Source: Paracoccus sigandri (lineage in GTDB: Bacteria > Pseudomonadota > Alphaproteobacteria > Rhodobacterales > Rhodobacteraceae). From it: 64,000 nt of DNA. Below are positions 52,794-61,653 of this stretch, in pieces (positions within the stretch are counted from its first letter, which is position 1; each line of letters opens with the position of its first letter). Location: the NCBI RefSeq assembly GCF_003709565.1, contig NZ_QNRC01000005.1, positions 1-64,000 of the forward strand. The letters are read 5' to 3'. The position numbers and the translations under genes were made by a program. Under the pieces are notes generated by a model. It was not told the DNA's origin, made no database searches, and saw nothing but the letters and a program-made list of their open reading frames with translations.

Positions 52794-53495
52794 ATGGCCG
52801 TTCCCGCAATATCCGCTCAGGTCGTGGCGCAGATCGAGGCGCTGCATGCGCGCCATGGTCCGCTGGCGCACGCCGCACCGGGTCCCGACCCGACGGCCTG
52901 GCTGGGCCGCCTCCCGGATGCGCTGCTGTATTTCTGGCGGGAATACGGGCTGGGAACCTGGCAGGACGGGCGGATGCATATCATCGACCCTGACCTTGCC
53001 GCGGGGCTGGTCGATTTTCTCTTCGCCGGCGATGCCGATTTCGAAGGCGACACCCATGCCATCGCCATCGGCGCCTTCGGGCAAATGACGCTGTGGTCGC
53101 AGCGCCACGGGCTGGTCGACCTGAACACGATGATGACTGCGATCGAGGCGCCATATCTGGTCGACCCCGGCCTTGCCCCCTCGGCGGATGAACAGATCGT
53201 CGAAGGGCTGCTGGACATGCCCGCCATGATGACCGACGCCTATGACGAAGAGGGTGAGCCGCTGTTCGACCGGGTGCGCGCCCGGTTGGGGGCGCTTGCG
53301 CCGCCGATGATCTATGCCTCGACCCCCGCACCGCCGAAGGTTGCCGATCTACGCCCCGAGAACTTCGTCCTGGCCGATGCCCGCGAATGGATCGAGGCGG
53401 TGCTGGGCGAAAGCTCGGTCACTCTGGTCGACTGGCGCCGCGATCACCCCGATCTGCGGCTGATCGGCGATCCATGGCCGCCTGGCCAGCCTTGA
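52794..53495 (+). CDS. GAD-like/DUF1851 protein, T6SS immunity (Tdi1) type
   Basis: 233 residues. The segment LPDALLYFWREYGLGTWQDG with MHIIDPDLAAGLVDFLF is the GAD-like domain. AIAIGAFGQMTLWSQRHGLV and then LFDRVRARLGALAPPMIYAS correspond to DUF1851. In known systems this pair of domains forms immunity proteins against DNase effectors of type VI secretion (Tde/Tdi). No cognate DNase gene is seen; the neighbour is a phospholipase effector, so this may be an orphan immunity gene kept for defence. Strong AGGAGG RBS. Confidence 0.75.
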   Translation: MAVPAISAQVVAQIEALHARHGPLAHAAPGPDPTAWLGRLPDALLYFWREYGLGTWQDGRMHIIDPDLAAGLVDFLFAGDADFEGDTHAIAIGAFGQMTLWSQRHGLVDLNTMMTAIEAPYLVDPGLAPSADEQIVEGLLDMPAMMTDAYDEEGEPLFDRVRARLGALAPPMIYASTPAPPKVADLRPENFVLADAREWIEAVLGESSVTLVDWRRDHPDLRLIGDPWPPGQP

Positions 53496-53506
53496 AGGGA
53501 ACGGAA

Positions 53507-54103
53507 ATGGCTGTCTTGCTGAAAATCTGCCTTGCCGCCGCGCTGCTGCTGACCCTGCCCGCCCATGCGATGGGCGGGCGCGGAAGCGGCGGCGAACCGC
53601 TGCGCCTGTCCTTCGGCTCCTACGCCTCGACCCCCGTCGTCATCACCCATTTCGGGCTGGAGACCCCTGCAAGTGAGATGCCCAGCTACATGACCGCGTC
53701 GGGCATGTCGGATCGCGAATGGCCGCGCACCCATTCGGCGAACCTGATCTCGACCCCGCCGGATGCAGGGCGCGACGGGCTGTGGCGGCTGGAGATGCAA
53801 TGGGTCGAATTGCCGACGGACCGCGCCTGGCGGGCCTCGATCGAGATCCCCTATGAAAAGCTCAGGCAACCCGACACCTATCAGTTGCAGGTCATCACCG
53901 GACCGAACGGGTTGTTGCTGATCGGCTCGGACCACTCGGCGCCCGATCGAAGCGGGTTGCGCGACATCGTGCGCACCTGCGGCGAACGCGTGCCCTCGGC
54001 CGATCACGCCTGGCGCAACGATCCGGGCTATTTTCCCGAGCTGCCCTATATCATGAAGGACCTGCCCCCGGTCCGCGACCCCGAATGCCACGCCCCGGAT
54101 TGA
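53507..54103 (+). CDS. Exported protein, candidate periplasmic immunity to Tle1
   Basis: 198 residues. A Sec signal (LLKICLAAALLLTLPAHAMG) leads to a domain of unknown family: LRLSFGSYASTPVVITHFGL, LWRLEMQWVELPTDRAWRAS and PDTYQLQVITGPNGLLLIG. Its stop is 4 bp before the Tle1-like phospholipase start. Tle effectors act in the periplasm and are paired with exported immunity proteins, so this is the best immunity candidate. No domain assignment can be made, and the role is inferred from position and export signal. Confidence 0.65.
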   Translation: MAVLLKICLAAALLLTLPAHAMGGRGSGGEPLRLSFGSYASTPVVITHFGLETPASEMPSYMTASGMSDREWPRTHSANLISTPPDAGRDGLWRLEMQWVELPTDRAWRASIEIPYEKLRQPDTYQLQVITGPNGLLLIGSDHSAPDRSGLRDIVRTCGERVPSADHAWRNDPGYFPELPYIMKDLPPVRDPECHAPD

Positions 54104-54107
54104 GCCG

Positions 54108-55502
54108 ATGACCTCGCTGACCGAAATCGACGCCCTCGCCACGACCGCCGCCGCCACTGCCGGACTGGGCGGAGAACTGGGCAATATCCGCCAGAACTGC
54201 CCGGAAACCACGCTGGAAATCGGCATGTTCTTCGACGGCACGCTGAACAACCGCTTCAACGTGCTGTCGCGGGCGCGCCAGGACGACAGCTATCAGAACG
54301 CGCTGTCGAACGTCGCCCTTCTCTATGCGCTTTACAAGAATCGCCCGGAACTGGACGAACGCAACGCCTGTGGCGGTATCGCGCGGCGCTTCCGGTCGCT
54401 TTATGTCGAGGGGATCGGCTCGACCGCGGGACAGGCCGACAGCATGACGGGCTATGCCTTCGGCACCGGCGCAACCGGGGTCGATCGCCGCGTCATGGTG
54501 GCCTTCAACGACGCGATCCGCCTGATCCGCGACGCCGGCGGACCCGCGCAACTGGGCAAGGTGGTCTTCGACGTGTTCGGCTTCAGCCGGGGGGCGGCCG
54601 GGGCGCGCTATTTCGTCAATTGCGTGCGGGCGCGGCGCTTCGCCTTCGCCGGGGCGGGCATCCTTCTGCCGCCCGGCATCGACTATGAGATCCGCTTCGT
54701 CGGCATCTTCGACACGGTAGCGGCCATCGGCAATGCGCTGACCGACAATACCGGGATCGAGAACATCAACCTGCGCCGGGACCAGGCCCGGAAAATCCAC
54801 CACATCACCGCGATGGACGAATATCGCATGAATTTCAGCCTGAACCACAACCTGCCCGGCGGCGGCGACTCGCAGGCCATGCCCGGCGCGCATTCCGATA
54901 TCGGCGGCGGCTATCGCGACCCCGGCGACCGGGCGCCCCTGGGCCGCGAAACCACCCGCTACTTCGGTTCGCGCGAGGCGGCCGAGGCGGCGCAGCGGCA
55001 GGCCAGGGCCGAGGATGCCGCCCCCGGCGCCCATACCGCCGCCGAACAGGTCTGGGTCGACGAAGGCTGGATCCGCGCGAACGAGACGCAGGGCGGCATC
55101 CGGCGGGTCTTCGGCCCGATCGAGGAGCGCATCATCCCCACCCGCTTCGGCGTCATCCGCCGCCACAGCTATACCGAACATCTGATGCTGGAGCGTCCCT
55201 GGGTCAGGATCGGCCTGTCGCGCGTTCCGCTTCACGTCATGCACCAGATCGCGACCGCCCAGGGCGCCGCGCTGTTGCCGCTGCGGACAAGCGATCCCAA
55301 CTATGTCATCCCCGAGGGGCTGCGCCCCCATGTCGCGGCGATCCGCTCGGGCAGTCTCAGCCGGGCGCAGCACCGGGCGATCCTGCGCGACTACGGCCAT
55401 GTCTCGGCCAAGACCGGCAATGTCGGCGACTGGGCCGGGCACCGCCCGCGCACCGATCACCGCCGCGTCGTCTATGCCAACCGCCCCGGCGAAGCCGTCT
55501 GA
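54108..55502 (+). CDS. Tle1-type phospholipase (DUF2235), putative T6SS effector
   Basis: 464 residues of the DUF2235 alpha/beta-hydrolase family. The N-terminal motif is IGMFFDGTLNNRFN. The nucleophile is Ser160 in VFGFSRGAAGARYFV (G-x-S-x-G), with Asp202 in FVGIFDTVAAIG and His262 in MPGAHSDIGGGY. LYVEGIGSTAG is another hallmark. Members are antibacterial phospholipases delivered by type VI secretion. It follows a predicted immunity gene, and its 3' end overlaps the DUF4123 gene by 31 bp on the other strand. No vgrG or T6SS apparatus gene is in the window. Confidence 0.82.
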   Translation: MTSLTEIDALATTAAATAGLGGELGNIRQNCPETTLEIGMFFDGTLNNRFNVLSRARQDDSYQNALSNVALLYALYKNRPELDERNACGGIARRFRSLYVEGIGSTAGQADSMTGYAFGTGATGVDRRVMVAFNDAIRLIRDAGGPAQLGKVVFDVFGFSRGAAGARYFVNCVRARRFAFAGAGILLPPGIDYEIRFVGIFDTVAAIGNALTDNTGIENINLRRDQARKIHHITAMDEYRMNFSLNHNLPGGGDSQAMPGAHSDIGGGYRDPGDRAPLGRETTRYFGSREAAEAAQRQARAEDAAPGAHTAAEQVWVDEGWIRANETQGGIRRVFGPIEERIIPTRFGVIRRHSYTEHLMLERPWVRIGLSRVPLHVMHQIATAQGAALLPLRTSDPNYVIPEGLRPHVAAIRSGSLSRAQHRAILRDYGHVSAKTGNVGDWAGHRPRTDHRRVVYANRPGEAV

Positions 55503-56494
55503 TCCAGCTCGGCGATCCGCTCGGTCAGGGCCAACATCTTCTGGGTTTCCGGCATCGAATTCTCGAGGATCGCACGAAGCAACCCCTGTGCATCGCGTCC
55601 CTCGAGCCGGCCTTCGCTGTGCAGGTCCCAGGCCGCCAGACGCAGCAGGTTGTCGCGCTGCCTGATGCCGAAATCCTGCATGCGCCGGACAGAGCGGGTC
55701 ACGTCCCGTTCCAGCCGCGCGTGGCCCAGCTTCTCAGCGACATCGGGAAACGTCTTCCGGATCAGTCCCACGATCTGCCGAAGATCGGCGCGCAACCGCG
55801 CGTGCTGCAATGCCTGGTATTCGACGGCAGCAAGACGAAAGGGAACATGCGGGCGTGCCGCATTCCCGAAACTGGCGCCGAATACCATCATGCGTCCGGC
55901 CTCCGGGTCGGGCACCAGCACGTCGCCCAGCGATTCGCCTTCGACCGTGTGGAACCAGTGCAGCGCGCGCTGCGGCATGTCCTTGATCTGTTCGAAATAG
56001 CATTGCGCTGCCCAGGGCTCCCAGAACCGGAAGAAATAGACCTGCCCCTGATCATCGCTCACCCGCATCAGGCGGCGCAGATGCCGACGCAAGCCGGTCA
56101 TGCCCATGCTGGTACGGAAATAGATGCCCGCCTTGGCATGCAGCAGGCTGGTCGGCCGGTCCCGCCCGTCCAGCAGTTGCCGGGTCAGGCGCGCCTCCGG
56201 CAAAAGCTGGACCAGGATTGGCGTGCTGTCGTCCGTGCCGTGCTGAAACAGCGAGACATGATGCAGGCCCGATGCCTCCAGGATCTCTGGCAGGCCAAAA
56301 ATCCTGGCCGGATCCAGAAGCGCGACGACCCGCCCCTTGGCGGTCGCATCTGTCGCGCCGAACAGGCATTCGGCCGGATTTGTCCCGCCGGGGTCCAGCT
56401 CGATTGCCTGACAGGACAATCCGCCGGCTTGCCGCGTCGCCCTGTCGGCCAAGGCCGGGCGTTGCAGCCAGATGTCATCCTCGTCCTCATGCAT
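55472..56494 (-). CDS. DUF4123 protein (T6SS effector chaperone)
   Basis: About 340 residues from ATG 56494; ATG 56506 or TTG 56530 are alternatives. DUF4123 features are VVALLDPARIFGLPEILEAS, HAKAGIYFRTSMGMTGLRRH, LRRLMRVSDDQGQVYFFRFW and PQRALHWFHTVEG. These proteins load effectors onto VgrG. A C-terminal helical part follows. It faces the Tle1 gene (convergent, 31-bp overlap), unusual since chaperone and effector are mostly co-directional. Probably the chaperone for the neighbouring phospholipase (inference). Confidence 0.8.
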   Translation of the reverse strand: MHEDEDDIWLQRPALADRATRQAGGLSCQAIELDPGGTNPAECLFGATDATAKGRVVALLDPARIFGLPEILEASGLHHVSLFQHGTDDSTPILVQLLPEARLTRQLLDGRDRPTSLLHAKAGIYFRTSMGMTGLRRHLRRLMRVSDDQGQVYFFRFWEPWAAQCYFEQIKDMPQRALHWFHTVEGESLGDVLVPDPEAGRMMVFGASFGNAARPHVPFRLAAVEYQALQHARLRADLRQIVGLIRKTFPDVAEKLGHARLERDVTRSVRRMQDFGIRQRDNLLRLAAWDLHSEGRLEGRDAQGLLRAILENSMPETQKMLALTERIAELDQTASPGRLA

Positions 56495-56513
56495 GGAACC
56501 CTGCATCTCCCCA

Positions 56514-57227
56514 TCATCGGTCCCATGCAAGGGGATTTCGCCGCAATCGTCTTGCGTCCGAATGACGACATTCCGCGGCAGGCTTCGGAAGGCCGCCCCG
56601 GAACGCCCATTCGCCGCAACGGACCCGATCGCGCCAGCAAGCGGCGTGACAGGCCGGCCGCCCTGCGCGGCAGCGCCGCGCCCTTTTCAGGGCGCCGCCT
56701 TGGGCGACAGGCTGTCCTGCCGGCCCTCTGGGGGCGGGGAAGCCCAGATCCGACAACTGGCGCCACAGCCCGTTCCAGACCTGGTCGCGGATCTCCTCCG
56801 GGGCCTGATAGGCCCAGAAGATCTGGGGCTGGCGGATCAGCGCGCCGGTGATCGCCTTCTTGTCATCGCGGTGCGCAGTGGCCTCGGGGCGGTCGAGGAT
56901 CAGCGCATAGTCCTGCACCACCCCATCGCGCAGCCGGCGAAGCGTCGGGCTGTCCTCCAGCGGGGGATGCGCGCCGCCCGTCGCCATGCGCCGCAGCAAT
57001 TCCTGCATCAGCGGCAGGCTGTCGTCGAAACCAGCGCTGAGACGGGGGCCGGCGATTTCGACCATGCCGGCATCCTGGCGCCACGCCGGACCTTGCGCGA
57101 AACCCGCATTCGTCCATTCCGCCATGACGATGCCATCGGCAAACGCGGTCAGGCCAAGCACGGGATTGACGACATGCGCGCTGTAAGGCCCCGCGAACGG
57201 TCCCTGCGCCAGCCGGATCCGCCGCAT
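56514..57227 (-). CDS. Unknown protein beside DUF4123 gene, probably frameshifted at its start
   Basis: From ATG 57227: MRRIRLAQGPFAGPYSAHVV, LTAFADGIVMAEWTNAGFAQ, HRDDKKAITGALIRQPQIFW and QVWNGLWRQLSDLGFPAP look coding; the last 60 residues are Arg/Ala-rich and may be out of frame. Just upstream in the same frame is LLTACADLSA, a lipobox-like sequence. In another frame a credible N-terminus (MHDVADGPEPDPTGIADRVA then a membrane helix) runs from 57405. A single indel near 57250 would join them. Function unknown; possibly part of the secretion module. Confidence 0.5.
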   Translation of the reverse strand: MRRIRLAQGPFAGPYSAHVVNPVLGLTAFADGIVMAEWTNAGFAQGPAWRQDAGMVEIAGPRLSAGFDDSLPLMQELLRRMATGGAHPPLEDSPTLRRLRDGVVQDYALILDRPEATAHRDDKKAITGALIRQPQIFWAYQAPEEIRDQVWNGLWRQLSDLGFPAPRGPAGQPVAQGGALKRARRCRAGRPACHAACWRDRVRCGEWAFRGGLPKPAAECRHSDARRLRRNPLAWDR

Positions 57228-57405
57228 CGCCGAAAGATCCGCACACGCGGTCAGAAGACATGCGCCCCTGCCGTCGCAGCGGCACCAGCAGGAACACGGC
57301 GACCATCGACAGCCCGCCCAGGATGGCGGCCAGGATCATGAAGGTCGCGACGCGGTCGGCGATGCCGGTGGGATCGGGCTCAGGACCGTCAGCGACATCA
57401 TGCAC
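57228..57405 (-). other. Short membrane-protein-like N-terminus, separated by a frameshift
   Basis: ATG 57405 opens a frame reading MHDVADGPEPDPTGIADRVA followed by a convincing membrane segment (FMILAAILGGLSMVAVFLLV). After about 57250 its composition turns to Arg/Gly/His-rich, as in a wrong frame, while the frame of the preceding entry becomes coding-like. The two are best read as parts of one broken or mis-sequenced gene. Confidence 0.45.
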
Positions 57406-58006
57406 GAGTCACGGCAATCCGTCGCCAGCAAGGCAGAGGGGGGCTGGATCAGGCGTAGCGCTGACGTCCCTGTCCCTGCCCGCCTCCCGACCGCACGCTT
57501 CGTAGCAGCGGAACATATGACGGCACGCGCTTGTGCCAACATGCACAATCGGACGGCAGAGAGCCGGCAGCTGCGACCGATCAACAGCTTGCCGATGGCA
57601 CCGGCCTCATCCCGCGTCAGGCGACCAGGACGGGCAAAGCTTTCATGCCGCGCCGACAGGATATGCGCCTCATCCTCGAAGCGGACGATGACCCGCAAGC
57701 CCGGCCGGGGCAGTGCCTGAACATGGCAACATTCGATCTCGACCAGGCGCATCCGCAATTCGAGTTCCCGGAACCGCAAGAAGGTCGGCGTGGTCCCCTG
57801 GTCGACGAGGCGGGCCGGGCGGTGCCCCGATCGCTTCAATCATCGGGCACAGGCTGCAATCGGCGACCCGCATTCTTGAGAGATACCTGGCGATGACATC
57901 CGCGCTCTCGAAGACTACGATCCGGGCCTTCAGCCCGGCCACCACCGTCGCAAACCGGTCCCCGAAAGGGGGAGCACCGCAAGAGCGCAACAATGCCTGG
58001 AAAATA
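57406..58006. other. Gene-poor region between T6SS module and tRNA-Arg
   Basis: No supported gene. A minus-strand frame (57336-57839) contains a stretch that could be degenerate coding sequence (ALPRPGLRVIVRFEDEAHIL), but it overlaps the broken ORF and has no known domain. The region lies on the 3' side of the tRNA, where integrative elements often insert; I found no integrase or direct repeat of the tRNA end. Confidence 0.35.
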
Positions 58007-58083
58007 TGGCGGACCCGGAGCGATTCGAACGCCCGACCCCCAGATTCGTAGTCTGGTGCTCTATCCAGCTGAGCTACGGGTCC
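58007..58083 (-). tRNA. tRNA-Arg (anticodon ACG)
   Basis: 77 nt on the minus strand. The acceptor stem is GGACCCG/CGGGTCC with discriminator G and encoded CCA (58007-58009). The anticodon stem is CCAGA/TCTGG with loop CTACGAA, so the anticodon is ACG. The T-loop is GTTCGAATC. It reads CGN arginine codons after A34-to-inosine editing. Its 3' end points toward the accessory segment on the left. Confidence 0.95.
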
Positions 58084-58145
58084 GTCGTAGGGCGGTGATC
58101 TATCGCCCCGGATCGGCGGATGCAAGGGGGAGCGGCGAAAAAAGT

Positions 58146-59567
58146 TCAGCGCGCCGCCGCGCCCTGGCGAAGCGGCACGATGGCCATGTCGCGGGGGATG
58201 TGGATCATGAACTCGCTGCCCTCCTCGTCGCTGCGCAGAAGCTCCAGCCGGCCGCCATGGGCGCGGATCAGGTCGGCGGCGATGGACAGGCCCAGGCCGG
58301 TGCCGCCCTTGCGGGCGCTGCCGGTGAAGGGCTGGAACAGGTATTCGCGGGCCTTCTCGGGCAGGCCGGGGCCGGTGTCGCCGACGCGCAGCCACCATTC
58401 GCCGTCGGTCTCTCCGGCGCCGATCTCGATCGTGCCGGGCCGGGCGGTGCCCTCGATCGCCTGGCGGGCATTGCGCGCCAGGTTCGCAAGGACGCGGTAG
58501 AGCTGGTCGCGATCGGCGCGGATCGTCAGGCTGGGCGGGATGTCGGTCAGGAACTCGACCTGGCCCGCGGCCTCGCCGGCCAGGGTTTCGGCCTCGATCA
58601 CCTCGGCCACCAGCTGCGACAGGTTGAAGCGCGACAGCGAGGGGGCGGGCTCCTCGGCCTTGCCGAAGGCCAGCGTCGTCTCGCACAGGTTGACCGCGCG
58701 GGTGATCGAGTTGACCAGCTTGGGCGCGGCGCGGCGCACCTTGGGATCGGCGCTGTCCTCCAGCCGGTCGGCGAAGATCTGCGCCGTGGTCAGGATGTTG
58801 CGCAGGTCGTGGCTGATCTTGGCGACCGCCTGGCCCAGCTGCGCCATCCTCTCCTTCTGCTTCAGGGACGAGGTGACGGTCTTCTGCATCGATTCCAGCG
58901 CCGCCTCGGCCTCGCGCAGCTCGACCAGCCGGGCGTCGGGGATGATGATGTGGCGCACGTCGTCGGGCGAGGTCGCATAGGCCGTCATGCTGCCGATCAC
59001 GCGCCGGATCGGCACCAGGATCAGCCGCTGCGCCGCAAGGTTCAGAAGGATCGCGGTGACGATGGCGAAGGCCGCCGACAGGGCCAGCAGCCGCAGCCCG
59101 TATTCGATCATCGCCTGGCGCAGCGGCTGGGTCTGCATGGTGATCTCGATCAGCTGCCCGGCCTGGTTGACCGGCGCGCCGATCACCCGGATCACCCGGT
59201 TCTCGGCATCGGCCAGCGTCGTCAGCGCATCGCGGACCGCGCCCGGCATCCCGTCCTCGCGCAGGTCGTAGGTCGCCGCGACCGGGCCGGGAATCGGCGA
59301 GGACAGCACCAGCTGCCGGATGTCGTTGCGCCGCAGCACGACGTTGAAGACCCCGGCATTCTGCAACAGCTCGGATTCCAGGTCGCTGGCCAGCGATTCG
59401 TCGGTGGCCAGCAGCGCCAAGCTGGCGATCTGCGCCCGCTCCAGCCGCGATTCGAGGTAATCGCGGCGGAAGCTGGCCAGGGCGGGCAGCAGGATGAACA
59501 GTTCGGCCAGCATGACGAAGATGATCGTCACCGCTGCAAATCGGCCGGAAATGGTGTTCAGTCGCAT
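58146..59567 (-). CDS. Sensor histidine kinase
   Basis: 473 residues from ATG 59567. It has two membrane segments: one near the N-terminus (FAAVTIIFVMLAELFILLPA) and one near LLALSAAFAIVTAILLNLAA, with a periplasmic sensor domain of about 130 residues between them and a HAMP-like linker after (ILVPIRRVIGSMTAYA). His253 lies in QAVAKISHDLRNILTTAQ. ATPase boxes are LANLARNARQAIEG (N), VGDTGPGLP (G1) and GTGLGLSIAADLIRAHGG (G2). No response regulator is adjacent, so it is an orphan kinase by position. The signal is unknown. Confidence 0.9.
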   Translation of the reverse strand: MRLNTISGRFAAVTIIFVMLAELFILLPALASFRRDYLESRLERAQIASLALLATDESLASDLESELLQNAGVFNVVLRRNDIRQLVLSSPIPGPVAATYDLREDGMPGAVRDALTTLADAENRVIRVIGAPVNQAGQLIEITMQTQPLRQAMIEYGLRLLALSAAFAIVTAILLNLAAQRLILVPIRRVIGSMTAYATSPDDVRHIIIPDARLVELREAEAALESMQKTVTSSLKQKERMAQLGQAVAKISHDLRNILTTAQIFADRLEDSADPKVRRAAPKLVNSITRAVNLCETTLAFGKAEEPAPSLSRFNLSQLVAEVIEAETLAGEAAGQVEFLTDIPPSLTIRADRDQLYRVLANLARNARQAIEGTARPGTIEIGAGETDGEWWLRVGDTGPGLPEKAREYLFQPFTGSARKGGTGLGLSIAADLIRAHGGRLELLRSDEEGSEFMIHIPRDMAIVPLRQGAAAR

Positions 59568-59705
59568 GTCGCCCCGGTTGTGACGCAGTTTGCCCCGCTT
59601 TTCAGCCTCGAAAAGCGGGTAATGCACATCAAACGAATGTGATCCGGCCGGGGTTCCCTGGCAATGGGGTCGCGGGGGATGCTGCGGAATCTCTTGGCTG
59701 GGCGG

Positions 59706-59734
59706 TTGACGGCGCGGCCGGACTGCACTATCCA
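59706..59734 (+). promoter_or_regulatory. Candidate rpmH promoter
   Basis: TTGACG (59706-59711), 17-bp spacer, TATCCA (59729-59734), about 100 bp before rpmH. The best sigma-70-like match of the window. Confidence 0.55.
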
Positions 59735-59834
59735 GCCGACTTCGAACAACCGGCGCATCTGCGCGCGGGATGGGACAGCCTGTCCGAATCCCGCGCCTTT
59801 CGCCAACCGCAAGCTACGACCCCGGAGACTGACC

Positions 59835-59969
59835 ATGAAGCGCACCTTCCAACCCTCGAACCTCGTTCGTGCGCGCCGTCACGGCTTTCGCGCCCGCATG
59901 GCCACCAAGGGCGGCCGCCGCGTGCTGAACGCCCGCCGCGCCAAAGGCCGCAAGCGCCTGTCGGCCTGA
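59835..59969 (+). CDS. rpmH: 50S ribosomal protein L34
   Basis: 44 residues, the full L34 length: [20 protein letters not shown] followed by a basic tail ending KGRKRLSA. It binds 23S rRNA in the large subunit. CCCGGAGACTGACC supplies the RBS. First gene of the rpmH-rnpA-yidD row. Confidence 0.98.
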   Translation: MKRTFQPSNLVRARRHGFRARMATKGGRRVLNARRAKGRKRLSA

Positions 59970-60010
59970 TCCTGTCCGGCGGGGCGACCCGCCGACCAGA
60001 GGCTTTGCAC

Positions 60011-60433
60011 ATGCCGCCCCTGCCCCATCCCACCGCTGACCGCCAGCCAGGGGATGCCGGCACGGCGGCATTTCGCATGTCCGCATCCCGGCCCGCCGGC
60101 CCCGCCCTGCCGGTGCTGACCAAGCGGGCCGATTTCCTGGCCGCCGCACGCGCACGCCGCCAGGGAACCCCCGGCTTCCTGCTGCAGGCGCGGGACCGCG
60201 GCGACCAGGGACCGGCGCGGGTGGGCTTCACCTGCTCGAAGAAGCTGGGCAATGCCGTGGCCCGCAACCGCGCCAAGCGCCGGCTGCGCGAGGTCGCGCG
60301 GCTGGGCCTGCCGGGCAAGGCGCGACCGGGCTGGGACTATGTGCTGGTCGGGCGTCCGGGCGCCACGGCCGAGCGTGATTTCGCCGCGCTTTGCGAGGAC
60401 CTGGCCTTCGCCCTGCGCAAGGTCCACAAATGA
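60011..60433 (+). CDS. rnpA: Ribonuclease P protein component
   Basis: 140 residues from ATG 60011 (ATG 60077 would shorten the leader). The core starts [20 protein letters not shown] and carries the RNR motif in [18 protein letters not shown], which binds P RNA. It assists processing of tRNA 5' ends. Its stop overlaps the yidD start (ATGA). AGAGG lies upstream of the chosen start. Confidence 0.93.
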   Translation: MPPLPHPTADRQPGDAGTAAFRMSASRPAGPALPVLTKRADFLAAARARRQGTPGFLLQARDRGDQGPARVGFTCSKKLGNAVARNRAKRRLREVARLGLPGKARPGWDYVLVGRPGATAERDFAALCEDLAFALRKVHK

Positions 60434-60705
60434 GCCCGCTGGCGCATCTGCTGGCCCTGCCGGTGCGCGGCTACCGGCTGCTGCTGTCGCCCTGGGTCGG
60501 GCATGGCTGCCGCTTCCAGCCGACCTGCTCGGCCTATGCGCTGGAGGCGCTGCAGCAGCACGGCGCGATCAGGGGCGGCTGGCTGGCGCTGCGCCGGATC
60601 GGGCGCTGCCATCCCTGGGGCGGGCAGGGTTTCGACCCGGTGCCGGGCTCCGAGGGCGATGGCGGGCAGGGCAAGGACCGCGATCATGGCACTGGCTGCC
60701 GCTAG
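60430..60705 (+). CDS. yidD: YidD-like membrane protein insertion efficiency factor
   Basis: 91 residues. The family core is [37 protein letters not shown] and [17 protein letters not shown], with the three conserved Cys. It is a peripheral inner-membrane helper of YidC-dependent insertion. ATG overlaps the rnpA stop. The usual next gene, yidC, is displaced by ttcA and an EAL gene. Confidence 0.95.
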   Translation: MSPLAHLLALPVRGYRLLLSPWVGHGCRFQPTCSAYALEALQQHGAIRGGWLALRRIGRCHPWGGQGFDPVPGSEGDGGQGKDRDHGTGCR

Positions 60706-60718
60706 AGGAGACGCCGCG

Positions 60719-61594
60719 ATGCTGGACGATACAGACGAGACCGAGATCCACCCGCTTTTCGCGGGCGCGCCCTCCTCGACCGAGTTCCGCAAGCTGCGCA
60801 AGCGGCTGGTGCGCGAGACCCGCGCCGCGATCGAGGATTACGGCATGATCCGCCCCGGCGACCGCTGGCTGGTCTGCCTGTCGGGCGGCAAGGACAGCTA
60901 TACCCTGCTGGCGGTGCTGCATGAATTGAAATGGCGCGGCCTCCTGCCGGTCGATCTGCTGGCCTGCAACCTGGACCAGGGCCAGCCCGGCTTTCCCGCC
61001 ACGGTCCTGCCCGAATTCCTGACCGCCCGCGGGGTCGAACACCGGATCGAATATCAGGACACCTATTCCATCGTGACCGAGAAGGTCCCGCAGGGCCGCA
61101 CCTATTGCGCGCTGTGTTCGCGGCTGCGGCGCGGCAACCTGTATCGCATCGCGCGGGAGGAAGGCTGTTCGGCCGTGGTGCTGGGGCATCACCGCGACGA
61201 CATTCTGGAAACGTTTTTCATGAACCTGTTCCATGGCGGGCGCCTGGCAACAATGCCCCCCAAGCTGTTGAACGAAGAGGGCGATCTGACCGTCCTGCGG
61301 CCGCTGGCCTATGTGGCCGAGACCGATTGCGACCGTTTCGCGCGGGCGATGAACTATCCGATCATCCCCTGCGATCTCTGCGGCAGCCAGGAGGGGCTGC
61401 AGCGCGTCCAGGTCAAGAAACTGCTGGACGAATGGGAGGCCCGCACGCCCGGCCGCCGCCAGGTCATGTTCCGCGCGCTGATGAACGTCCGGCCCTCGCA
61501 TCTTCTGGACCCGAAGCTGTTCGATTTCGCCCAGCTGTTCCCCGATCCGTCAAATTCGAGCGATATTCCCAGGCTGCGGCCGGAAGAACATTAA
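60719..61594 (+). CDS. ttcA: tRNA 2-thiocytidine(32) synthetase
   Basis: 291 residues. The PP-loop ATPase motif is [12 protein letters not shown]. Iron-sulfur Cys pairs lie in [12 protein letters not shown] and [35 protein letters not shown] and [20 protein letters not shown] are TtcA-type. It thiolates C32 of certain tRNAs, including tRNA-Arg(ICG), which is encoded 2.7 kb away in this window. GAGGAG precedes ATG. 13 bp after yidD. Confidence 0.95.
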   Translation: MLDDTDETEIHPLFAGAPSSTEFRKLRKRLVRETRAAIEDYGMIRPGDRWLVCLSGGKDSYTLLAVLHELKWRGLLPVDLLACNLDQGQPGFPATVLPEFLTARGVEHRIEYQDTYSIVTEKVPQGRTYCALCSRLRRGNLYRIAREEGCSAVVLGHHRDDILETFFMNLFHGGRLATMPPKLLNEEGDLTVLRPLAYVAETDCDRFARAMNYPIIPCDLCGSQEGLQRVQVKKLLDEWEARTPGRRQVMFRALMNVRPSHLLDPKLFDFAQLFPDPSNSSDIPRLRPEEH

Positions 61595-61653
61595 CCGAAC
61601 GGAAGGCATTTCGCGCTAATCCTCGTCAGGTGATTCCATGACGGGGAAGTTCG

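Noticed and set aside
57336..57839. Minus-strand frame of 167 codons near the tRNA-Arg
   Set aside because: It contains a mildly protein-like stretch but no domain or RBS and overlaps a better candidate frame; left as unannotated region.
58007..58083. Direct repeat of the tRNA-Arg 3' end as an attachment site
   Set aside because: No second copy was found by eye on the accessory side down to 48.9 kb; needs an exact-match search.
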